Origin: RGIG8748 sp045544515
Lineage (GTDB): Bacteria > Bacillota > Clostridia > UMGS1810
Direction: 5' to 3'
NCBI GenBank assembly: GCA_045544515.1
Contig: JAZPZD010000005.1
Span: forward strand, 1-10,631
Length of the DNA: 10,631 nucleotides
Under the pieces are notes generated by a model, which searched no databases, was not told the DNA's origin, and saw only the letters and a program-made list of their open reading frames with translations. Below, piece after piece: positions 6,071-10,631 of this stretch (the stretch's first letter is position 1; the number at the start of each line of letters is the position of its first letter). The translations under genes were made by a program, and so were the position numbers.

Positions 6071-7102
6071 ATGGCAAAAGTTGTTACAATGGGCGAGATA
6101 ATGTTAAGACTTTCTACCCCCGGAAACGAAAAGTTTATACAGGCAGACGAATTTGATGTATGCTATGGCGGAGGCGAGGCAAATGTTGCGGTTTCTCTTG
6201 CAAACTATGGACACGACGCAGAGTTTGTGACCAAGGTGCCTCAAAATCCCATAGGCGACTGTGCAGTTGCTGCACTTAGAAAAATGAATGTGGAAACAAA
6301 GAACATCGCCAGAGGCGGTGAGCGTCTTGGAATTTATTTTTTGGAAACAGGCTCGGCAATGAGAGCATCAAATGTTGTATACGACAGAGCTCACTCTTCT
6401 ATATCAACTGCAGAGGTTGCAGACTTTGATTTTGACAAAATCTTCAAAGACTGCGACTGGTTCCACTTTACAGGAATAACTCCTGCGGTTTCTGACAAGG
6501 CGGCTATCCTTACAGAAGAGGCATTAAAAGCGGCAAAGAGAAACGGTGTCAAGGTTTCTGTTGACCTCAACTTCCGCAAAAAGCTCTGGTCGAGCGAAAA
6601 GGCTCAAAAGGTTATGTCCAACCTTATGCAGTATGTAGATATCTGCATAGGCAACGAAGAAGATGCCGAAAAGGTGCTTGGCTTTAAACCCGAAAACACA
6701 GATGTTACAACAGGCTCGTTAAATCTTGACGGATACAAGAGTATATTTGAGCAGATGGTGGCAAAGTACAACTTTGAATATGTTGTATCGTCACTTCGTG
6801 TTTCCAACTCCGCATCCGACAACGGCTGGTCTGCTTGCATATATAACAGAGACACCAAGGAATTCTATCATTCCAGAGAGTACAGAATTACACCCATCGT
6901 GGACAGAGTAGGCGGCGGAGACAGCTTTGCTGCAGGTACAATATGCGGTTTCCTCGATGGCAAGGATTTCAAGGAAGCACTCGAATTCGGTGTGGCGGCA
7001 TCTGCACTCAAACACACAATCCCGGGCGACTTTAACCTCGTATCAAGAAGCGATGTAGACGCTCTTGCAGGCGGAGACGGCTCCGGCAGAGTACAGAGAT
7101 AA
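6071..7102 (+). CDS. kdgK: 2-keto-3-deoxygluconate (KDG) kinase, PfkB family
   Basis: 343 residues of ribokinase/PfkB type. It phosphorylates KDG with ATP to KDPG, the substrate of the aldolase encoded just upstream. Seen are the N-terminal VTMGEIMLRL, YGGGEANVA (32-40), VDLNFRKKLW (164-173) and the signature DRVGGGDSFAAG (278-289) with catalytic D284. The anion hole is GGGD where most PfkB members have GAGD. KDGal kinase activity is equally possible if the dehydratase makes the galactose epimer. It starts four bases after the aldolase stop, with GGGAGGA lying in the aldolase's last codons. No convincing terminator follows, so some transcription may run into the next gene. Confidence 0.92.
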   Translation: MAKVVTMGEIMLRLSTPGNEKFIQADEFDVCYGGGEANVAVSLANYGHDAEFVTKVPQNPIGDCAVAALRKMNVETKNIARGGERLGIYFLETGSAMRASNVVYDRAHSSISTAEVADFDFDKIFKDCDWFHFTGITPAVSDKAAILTEEALKAAKRNGVKVSVDLNFRKKLWSSEKAQKVMSNLMQYVDICIGNEEDAEKVLGFKPENTDVTTGSLNLDGYKSIFEQMVAKYNFEYVVSSLRVSNSASDNGWSACIYNRDTKEFYHSREYRITPIVDRVGGGDSFAAGTICGFLDGKDFKEALEFGVAASALKHTIPGDFNLVSRSDVDALAGGDGSGRVQR

Positions 7103-7121
7103 AAATGTTTATTGCATACAT

Positions 7122-7150
7122 TTGACTAAAAAGGTAAACACTTATTGTAT
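7122..7150 (+). promoter_or_regulatory. Promoter of the ferritin-like gene
   Basis: -35 TTGACT (7122-7127), 17 bases, then -10 TTGTAT (7145-7150), shortly before the AAGGGAAG ribosome binding site at 7159-7166. It gives the gene its own start after the catabolic operon. Confidence 0.6.
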
Positions 7151-7173
7151 CAAACAAGAAGGGAAGATGTTCT

Positions 7174-7608
7174 ATGGTAGAACAAGATACAATAAAACTT
7201 TTAAGAGAATGTGATGCAGGGGTAAAGATGGGTATTTCTTCGATTGATGATGTACTCGGATATGTGGACAAAAGCAAACTAAAGGATTATCTTGTACGAT
7301 GCAAGGACGAACACGACAAGCTCGACAGAGAAATCCAGGAGCTTTTGGATAAATATGAGGACGAAGGCAAGGAACCTGCCCCCATAGCCAAGGGAATGTC
7401 CTGGATGAAAACAAATATAAAGCTCGCGATAGACGAGTCAGACGCAACAATAGCAGACCTTATGACAGATGGTTGCAATATGGGTGTTAAGTCGTTAAAT
7501 AAGTATCTTAATAAGTATGAGGCGGCAGACGAGGTCTCCAAGGACATCTGCAAAAGACTTATTAACCTTGAGGAAAGACTTGCAATAGATATAAGACAGT
7601 TTCTATAA
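7174..7608 (+). CDS. Small ferritin-like four-helix protein of unknown function
   Basis: 144 residues, highly charged and almost entirely helical by eye, with four amphipathic stretches near 3-31, 34-62, 79-112 and 117-143. E12, E46, H47, E133 and E134 are candidate metal ligands in a ferritin-like or rubrerythrin-like bundle, but no textbook ExxH pair is seen, so metal binding is unproven. I associate proteins with segments like AKGMSW and MTDGCNMGVKSLN with Clostridia, where they are annotated as hypothetical or ferritin-like. There is no signal peptide or membrane segment, so it is cytosolic. The ATG at 7174 has a good site seven bases upstream; an ATG at 7167 opens only a very short frame. 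A role in iron or stress handling is a guess. Confidence 0.75.
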   Translation: MVEQDTIKLLRECDAGVKMGISSIDDVLGYVDKSKLKDYLVRCKDEHDKLDREIQELLDKYEDEGKEPAPIAKGMSWMKTNIKLAIDESDATIADLMTDGCNMGVKSLNKYLNKYEAADEVSKDICKRLINLEERLAIDIRQFL

Positions 7609-7614
7609 AGTATC

Positions 7615-7652
7615 AAAACTCACTTTGGAATGTGCTCCAAAGTGAGTTTTTT
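7615..7652 (+). terminator. Terminator after the ferritin-like gene (probably bidirectional)
   Basis: A perfect 15-bp stem joins AAAACTCACTTTGGA (7615-7629) to its complement (7636-7650) around ATGTGC, followed by T's through 7652. On the minus strand it also ends in a T run, so it can serve the convergent SOD-like gene, whose stop lies about 42 bases away. Confidence 0.9.
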
Positions 7653-7693
7653 GTTGAAATCAGCCGCGTTTTGTGATAGGATAAATATATTAA

Positions 7694-8176
7694 TTAATAT
7701 ACATATGAAATCACACCGCAGGCAATTTTTATGCCGGAATTACCGGATGGTTGAGTTGTAAAGTCATCAGCTTGAGAGTGTATTATAAGAGTTTTCCCTA
7801 TTATTTCTTCGGGTGCAAATCGGTTTGTTAAAAATGCAGAAAATCCAAGTCCGTCTGCACCAAATATAGGAGGCAGGTCACCTGCGTGGTAGGGATGATT
7901 GCAATTATTCGGATTATAGTGTGTCATAGCATCATAGAACGGATCGCCACTGTTGCCTGTGCAACTTTCACCGCTATGGATATGAACTGCAAATATTGGT
8001 TTCTGACAAGTGTTATCCGAACGGGGAAGGCCCATTAATTGTATGGAAACAAATACACCTTCCTGAACTCTGTAAAAGTATGCAATACCGTTTATATCCG
8101 GGTAGTCATTACTTCCGTTTATTTTTGCAAACGCATAAGGCCTTTTTTTGATATTTAGTATAGAACTGTTAAACAT
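7694..8176 (-). CDS. Cu/Zn superoxide dismutase-like protein, cytosolic form
   Basis: 160 residues. All metal ligands of Cu/Zn superoxide dismutase are present in order: H65 and H67 (VHIHSGE), bridging H86 (THYNP), H94, H97 and D100 (NHPYHAGD), and H133 (IIHSQADD). The disulfide cysteines fit C72 and C153 (ACGVI). The zinc loop is short: three residues between H94 and H97, against nine in the bovine enzyme. The catalytic arginine before ACGVI is Lys150. There is no signal peptide, unlike the usual periplasmic or lipoprotein bacterial forms. The ATG at 8176 is used because AGGTGA lies five bases upstream; a GTG three codons earlier overlaps that site. It probably removes superoxide or only binds metal. 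No clear promoter was seen. Confidence 0.85.
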   Translation of the reverse strand: MFNSSILNIKKRPYAFAKINGSNDYPDINGIAYFYRVQEGVFVSIQLMGLPRSDNTCQKPIFAVHIHSGESCTGNSGDPFYDAMTHYNPNNCNHPYHAGDLPPIFGADGLGFSAFLTNRFAPEEIIGKTLIIHSQADDFTTQPSGNSGIKIACGVISYVY

Positions 8177-8310
8177 ATAAATCACCTATAAAATCTTTTT
8201 GTGTATAATATGCTCAAGGTTATGTGGGTGTGATTTTTGTCGTAACTTGACGCGAGTGTAAGGTTTGATATGTAAGGGACAAAATTTCATGCCGAATATT
8301 TACAAAAAAC
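8177..8310. other. Intergenic region between divergent SOD-like and nucleotidyltransferase genes
   Basis: Together with the promoter region that follows, this makes a 218-base gap between divergent genes. I see no convincing minus-strand promoter for the SOD-like gene; TATTAT/TATACA boxes near 8205 lack a -35. A TAACTTGAC at 8243-8251 and a CGAATATT at 8293-8300 recur before the toxin-antitoxin operon (9724 and 9753). Confidence 0.4.
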
Positions 8311-8339
8311 TTGACAATTTTTATATAATCGTGTATTCT
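8311..8339 (+). promoter_or_regulatory. Promoter of the nucleotidyltransferase/zinc-ribbon unit
   Basis: -35 TTGACA (8311-8316, perfect consensus), 17 bases, then -10 TATTCT (8334-8339). Transcription would start near 8346, exactly where the 20-bp palindrome begins. Confidence 0.8.
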
Positions 8340-8345
8340 ATAACG

Positions 8346-8365
8346 ATTTAGATTTAAATCTAAAT
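8346..8365 (+). promoter_or_regulatory. 20-bp perfect palindrome at the transcription start, candidate operator
   Basis: ATTTAGATTT is followed directly by its reverse complement AAATCTAAAT. The site begins about six bases after the -10 box, so a bound repressor would block initiation. Alternatively it forms a 5' hairpin in the mRNA. No repressor gene with an obvious helix-turn-helix lies in this unit. Confidence 0.65.
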
Positions 8366-8394
8366 GGCAGGTATGGGAACGAAAGGAGAAAACT

Positions 8395-9048
8395 ATGTAT
8401 CACTATTTAGATGACAAAAAGTTTGTTAGCAAGATGAGAAGGTTGTGCGGAGATATTATGCAGGATTTATGTCATATTCTCAAAGAAGATTATGACATAG
8501 GGGCTATTTTTTATTTGGTTGGTAGCGGTGCACGAAATCTTATTATGCAAAACAATAATGAGCCTGTAGATTTGGATTACAATTTAGAAATTATCAGGTG
8601 TGAAGATTTTAAAGATTGCCGGCACATAAAAGAATGTGTTCGCAAATCCTTTAATAAAGCATTGAATTTAAATGATTTAGGTGATTGTGAAGATTCTACA
8701 TCTTCACTTACATCAAAACCAATATATTTTACAAGCGGAAATGATATGGAATTCAGAGTGGATGTGTGTATAACTGTTAGACATGAAGATGATTCTTATT
8801 ATAGATTAATTCATAAAAAAACAGGTTTTGTTGGTTGGGATGAGTATTATTGGAATATTGCACCTGATTCAAAAAGAATAAATGAAAAGGTTGATTATAT
8901 TAAAAAATGCGGTAAATGGATATTGGTAAGACAACAGTATGAAATGATAAAAAATATGTATTTAACTCGCAATGATTATAATCATTCGTCATTTATTTGC
9001 TATGTTGAAGCGGTGAATAATGTATATAACGCAAGAAAAAGCTGGTAG
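8395..9048 (+). CDS. Nucleotidyltransferase-fold protein of unknown function
   Basis: 217 residues. The DNA polymerase beta-type nucleotidyltransferase signature is visible: GSGAR (43-47), then DLD (59-61, the DxD pair), then a third acidic residue, D123, in FRVDV. These residues bind two metals and transfer a nucleotide in this superfamily. The C-terminal ~90 residues are charged and helical, with several aromatic residues (WDEYYW, 148-153). At 217 residues it is shorter than CD-NTases of CBASS systems and longer than minimal MNT antitoxins. The substrate could be a small molecule, RNA or protein; I cannot name the family. AAAGGAG precedes the ATG. It is first in a two-gene unit, and the next gene's ribosome binding site overlaps its stop codon. 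Confidence 0.75.
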   Translation: MYHYLDDKKFVSKMRRLCGDIMQDLCHILKEDYDIGAIFYLVGSGARNLIMQNNNEPVDLDYNLEIIRCEDFKDCRHIKECVRKSFNKALNLNDLGDCEDSTSSLTSKPIYFTSGNDMEFRVDVCITVRHEDDSYYRLIHKKTGFVGWDEYYWNIAPDSKRINEKVDYIKKCGKWILVRQQYEMIKNMYLTRNDYNHSSFICYVEAVNNVYNARKSW

Positions 9049-9061
9049 GAGGAATTAAAAT

Positions 9062-9712
9062 ATGTACTGTAAATATTGTGGAAGAATCATAGATGATGAT
9101 TCAAAATACTGTGTGAATTGCGGTAATAATATGAAAAATGATAATTCTGGAACAGTGTCTGATGATGCACCGAGTAAAGGATTTGCTATTTTGGGATTTT
9201 TTGTGCCAATAATCGGACTTATACTTTATTTGATTTATGAACGCAAACAACCCAAAAGAGCTAAATCAGCTGGAAAAGGGGCTTTAATTGGATTTATAAC
9301 CAAAATAGTTGTATATATAGTAATTGTAATTCTTTATATTATTTTTGCCCCTTCGATGATAAAAGGAACAATGTCCGATATTGATATAAACACTTATAAT
9401 GTTGACTCTATAGAAGAAACAGCAGATTTTGATGTTGAGTTTGATGAGTTTAAAGTGACGAATAACGGATATACATATGATACATCTTTAGAAGTGGTTA
9501 TAACAAATAATAGCAACCAACAAAAATCGTTTTTTATAACCATTGAGGCTATTGATGAAGAAGGCACAAGACTTGATACTGATATGATAATGGCAGACCG
9601 ATTAAACCCGGGACAAAAAGTTAAATTAGAAGCTTTTGAATATGTTCCGCAAGAAAAAATTGAACAATATAAGAGTGCCACCTTTAAAGTATTAGACGTA
9701 CAGAAACATTAA
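9062..9712 (+). CDS. Zinc-ribbon membrane protein with C-terminal extracytoplasmic domain
   Basis: 216 residues. The N-terminus is a zinc ribbon: C3, C6, C17 and C20 in two CxxC pairs. A linker leads to a hydrophobic segment near 41-59, a basic loop (ERKQPKRAKSAGKG) and a second membrane segment near 76-96. The remaining ~115 residues are acidic then beta-rich, with NNGYTYDTSLEVVITNNS and LNPGQKVKLEAF, resembling small FxLYD or DUF4352-like domains that sit outside the membrane. Function is unknown. AGGAGG at 9047-9052 overlaps the upstream stop, so translation is probably coupled to the nucleotidyltransferase. No terminator was found after it. Confidence 0.78.
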   Translation: MYCKYCGRIIDDDSKYCVNCGNNMKNDNSGTVSDDAPSKGFAILGFFVPIIGLILYLIYERKQPKRAKSAGKGALIGFITKIVVYIVIVILYIIFAPSMIKGTMSDIDINTYNVDSIEETADFDVEFDEFKVTNNGYTYDTSLEVVITNNSNQQKSFFITIEAIDEEGTRLDTDMIMADRLNPGQKVKLEAFEYVPQEKIEQYKSATFKVLDVQKH

Positions 9713-9794
9713 TTTTTTATCCCTAACTTGACAAAATCATAGTAAGGAATGTCGAATATTGTATAAAATATGATCTAAAATTTAACAGAATGTA

Positions 9795-9823
9795 TTGACG
9801 ATGCACATATTTTGTGGTACAAT
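9795..9823 (+). promoter_or_regulatory. Promoter of the toxin-antitoxin operon
   Basis: -35 TTGACG (9795-9800), 17 bases, then -10 TACAAT (9818-9823), with an extended -10 TG at 9815-9816. A TTGACA at 9728-9733 has no -10 at the right distance and is not used. Confidence 0.8.
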
Positions 9824-9852
9824 GTATATACTAAAGTAAGGAGGTTATACAT
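9822..9852 (+). promoter_or_regulatory. Inverted repeat over the start site, candidate antitoxin operator
   Basis: ATGTATA (9822-9828) and TATACAT (9846-9852) are complementary and flank the start site and ribosome binding site AAGGAGG. The left arm contains the palindrome GTATATAC (9824-9831). RelB/DinJ-type antitoxins usually repress their own promoter, so this is a reasonable operator candidate, inferred only from position and symmetry. Confidence 0.45.
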
Positions 9853-9853
9853 T

Positions 9854-10129
9854 ATGGCAACTGTAAATATGAGTATTCGTATGGATACAGAGTTAAAAAA
9901 ACAGGCGGATGCAATGTTTTCTGATATGGGGCTTAATATGACAACAGCTATGAATATGTTTTTGAGGCAAGTTGTTAGACAGGGAAGAATACCTTTTGAA
10001 ATTGCAACTGATATTCCAAATGCAGAAACTGTTGCTGCTATTAAAGAAATGGATGATATGTTAAGTGGAAAGATACCGGCGAAAAGATATTCTAGCACAA
10101 AAGAGCTTTTTGAGGATTTAGAATCATGA
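9854..10129 (+). CDS. RelB/DinJ family antitoxin
   Basis: 91 residues. The N-terminal NMSIRMDTELKKQADAMFSDMGLNMTTAMNMFLRQ region is the ribbon-helix-helix module of the RelB/DinJ family, which dimerises and binds operator DNA. RQGRIPFEI follows, and the charged C-terminal half (SSTKELFEDLES) is the part expected to wrap around and block the toxin. The ATG at 9854 is chosen because AAGGAGG lies nine bases upstream; an in-frame ATG 14 codons earlier lies inside the promoter. Its TGA overlaps the toxin ATG by four bases (ATGA), the usual coupling that keeps antitoxin in excess. Confidence 0.93.
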   Translation: MATVNMSIRMDTELKKQADAMFSDMGLNMTTAMNMFLRQVVRQGRIPFEIATDIPNAETVAAIKEMDDMLSGKIPAKRYSSTKELFEDLES

Positions 10130-10401
10130 AGTATCAAATAGAGATGTCAACCAGATTTAAAAAAGATTATAAGCTTGCTCAAAAGCGTGGCTATAATATG
10201 GACTTGTTAAAAGAAGTTGTTGATATTTTGGCTAACGGAGATCGGCTTCCGGAAAAATATCTTGATCATCCGCTATACGGAGATTATAGAGGATCAAGAG
10301 AATGTCATATTGAACCTGACTGGCTTTTGATTTACAGAATCGAGAAAGATTTGCTTGTATTGGGTTTGACTCGAACTGGAACACACAGCGATTTGTTTTA
10401 A
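10126..10401 (+). CDS. YafQ-type mRNA interferase toxin (RelE/ParE superfamily)
   Basis: 91 residues, the normal length for YafQ. YafQ cuts mRNA on the translating ribosome and stops growth until neutralised by DinJ. The catalytic residues known for E. coli YafQ (H50, H63, D67, H87) correspond to H48 (DHPLYGDY), H61 and D65 (ECHIEPDW), and H87 (TGTHSDLF), all intact. The overall pattern RxxHIEPDWLLIYRI and LTRTGTHSDLF is characteristic. The toxin therefore looks active. It is translated from an ATGA overlap with the antitoxin and followed immediately by a terminator. Confidence 0.94.
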   Translation: MKYQIEMSTRFKKDYKLAQKRGYNMDLLKEVVDILANGDRLPEKYLDHPLYGDYRGSRECHIEPDWLLIYRIEKDLLVLGLTRTGTHSDLF

Positions 10402-10403
10402 CT

Positions 10404-10446
10404 AAAACCGATGTAGAAGTTTCTGTCTGCATCGGTTAAGTTTTTA
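10404..10446 (+). terminator. Terminator of the toxin-antitoxin operon
   Basis: AACCGATGTAGA (10406-10417) pairs with TCTGCATCGGTT (10426-10437) with one G-U, around an eight-base loop. It is followed by AAG and five T's (10441-10445). It lies three bases after the toxin stop. Confidence 0.88.
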
Positions 10447-10514
10447 CTCCAAACTTGTTATAAATAAGATGTTAAAAACATTGGCATCCAGATTATACAG
10501 TCTTTATATCATTG

Positions 10515-10523
10515 TGCTATAAT
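10515..10523 (+). promoter_or_regulatory. Extended -10 promoter at the right edge
   Basis: TGCTATAAT: a perfect -10 (10518-10523) with an extended TG. The same TGCTATAAT occurs in the promoter at 652-660. The -35 region (ATACAG at 10495-10500) is poor, which extended -10 promoters tolerate. It would start transcription within a few bases of the hairpin that follows. Confidence 0.5.
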
Positions 10524-10524
10524 A

Positions 10525-10580
10525 GGGACAAGTCAAGAAAACCTTGATATTTCAAGGGTTTCGAAGACTTGTCTCTTTTT
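10525..10580 (+). terminator. Two-tier hairpin with U tract (attenuator or short RNA)
   Basis: Outer stem GGGACAAGTC (10525-10534) with GACTTGTCTC (10566-10575), followed by TTTTT. Inside, CCTTGA and TCAAGG form a second stem. It lies directly after a promoter and no reading frame is present, so it is either a leader attenuator for a gene beyond the window or a ~50-base RNA. The 3' arm can also pair with downstream sequence (to 10598). Confidence 0.6.
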
Positions 10581-10631
10581 GTTTTGCAAAAAGAACAAGC
10601 TCAATTTTCATTTAAAGTCTAAAATTTATAG

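Larger units (their letters stand above)
10402..10631. other. Right-edge non-coding stretch
   Basis: Apart from the toxin-antitoxin terminator, the extended -10 promoter and the hairpins listed separately, I see no gene on either strand to the end of the window. Confidence 0.5.

Noticed and set aside
7103..7121. AAATGT...ACATTT hairpin as a terminator of the sugar operon
   Set aside because: Only six A/T-rich pairs and no T run.
7172..7616. Minus-strand open frames opposite the ferritin-like gene
   Set aside because: Low-complexity Ser/Leu-rich translations typical of antisense shadows; the plus-strand gene has promoter, ribosome binding site and terminator.
8395..9712. Calling the nucleotidyltransferase pair a CBASS system
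   Set aside because: The enzyme is too short for a CD-NTase, and the partner is not a recognised CBASS effector, though it is a membrane protein.
9728..9733. TTGACA as a promoter after the zinc-ribbon gene
   Set aside because: No -10 at 16-18 bases (position 9751 reads GTCGAA); the promoter at 9795-9823 fits far better.
1..10631. CRISPR array, transposon ends or integrase genes
   Set aside because: No regularly spaced direct repeats, no transposase or recombinase motifs and no long terminal inverted repeats were seen.

Overview
The window looks like a low-GC Bacillota chromosome, most likely of the class Clostridia. The grounds are an rRNA operon tail followed by tRNAs, AGGAGG-type ribosome binding sites, sigma-A promoters with 17-base spacers, U-tract terminators, a TPP riboswitch in front of an ECF-type thiamine transporter subunit, and a ferritin-like protein of a type I associate with Clostridia. 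No species call is possible from the sequence alone.

Layout. 1-613 is the end of an rRNA operon: 23S 3' end, 5S, tRNA-Asn(GTT), tRNA-Glu(TTC), a tRNA with a CAT anticodon, and a strong terminator. 614-1911 carries its own extended -10 promoter, a seven-helix membrane diguanylate cyclase and a terminator. 1926-2717 on the minus strand is a thiamine uptake unit: promoter, TPP riboswitch with expression terminator, and thiT. 2756-7102 on the plus strand is a tightly packed five-gene catabolic operon: metallo-beta-lactamase-fold hydrolase, enolase-superfamily sugar-acid dehydratase, short-chain dehydrogenase, KDPG aldolase and KDG kinase. 7122-7652 holds a small ferritin-like protein with its own promoter and terminator. 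7694-8176 (minus) is a Cu/Zn superoxide dismutase-like protein without a signal peptide. 8311-9712 is an AT-rich two-gene unit: a nucleotidyltransferase-fold protein, then a zinc-ribbon membrane protein, behind a consensus promoter and a 20-bp perfect palindrome. 9795-10446 is a RelB/DinJ-YafQ type toxin-antitoxin operon. 10495-10600 ends the window with a promoter and two mutually exclusive hairpins that may be an attenuator or a short RNA.

How the genes work together. The five-gene operon reads as a complete oxidative sugar or sugar-acid route that enters without phosphorylation. The dehydrogenase could make an aldonolactone, the hydrolase could open it, the dehydratase gives 2-keto-3-deoxy-aldonate, the kinase phosphorylates it and the aldolase splits it to pyruvate and glyceraldehyde 3-phosphate. 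The last three steps are well supported by motifs. The first two, and the sugar (gluconate/glucose or galactonate/galactose type), are inference. No transporter or regulator for the sugar is present in the window.

The right-hand third (8311 onward) is visibly AT-richer than the catabolic operon and carries a toxin-antitoxin pair, so it may be an accessory segment. No transposase, integrase or CRISPR array was seen.
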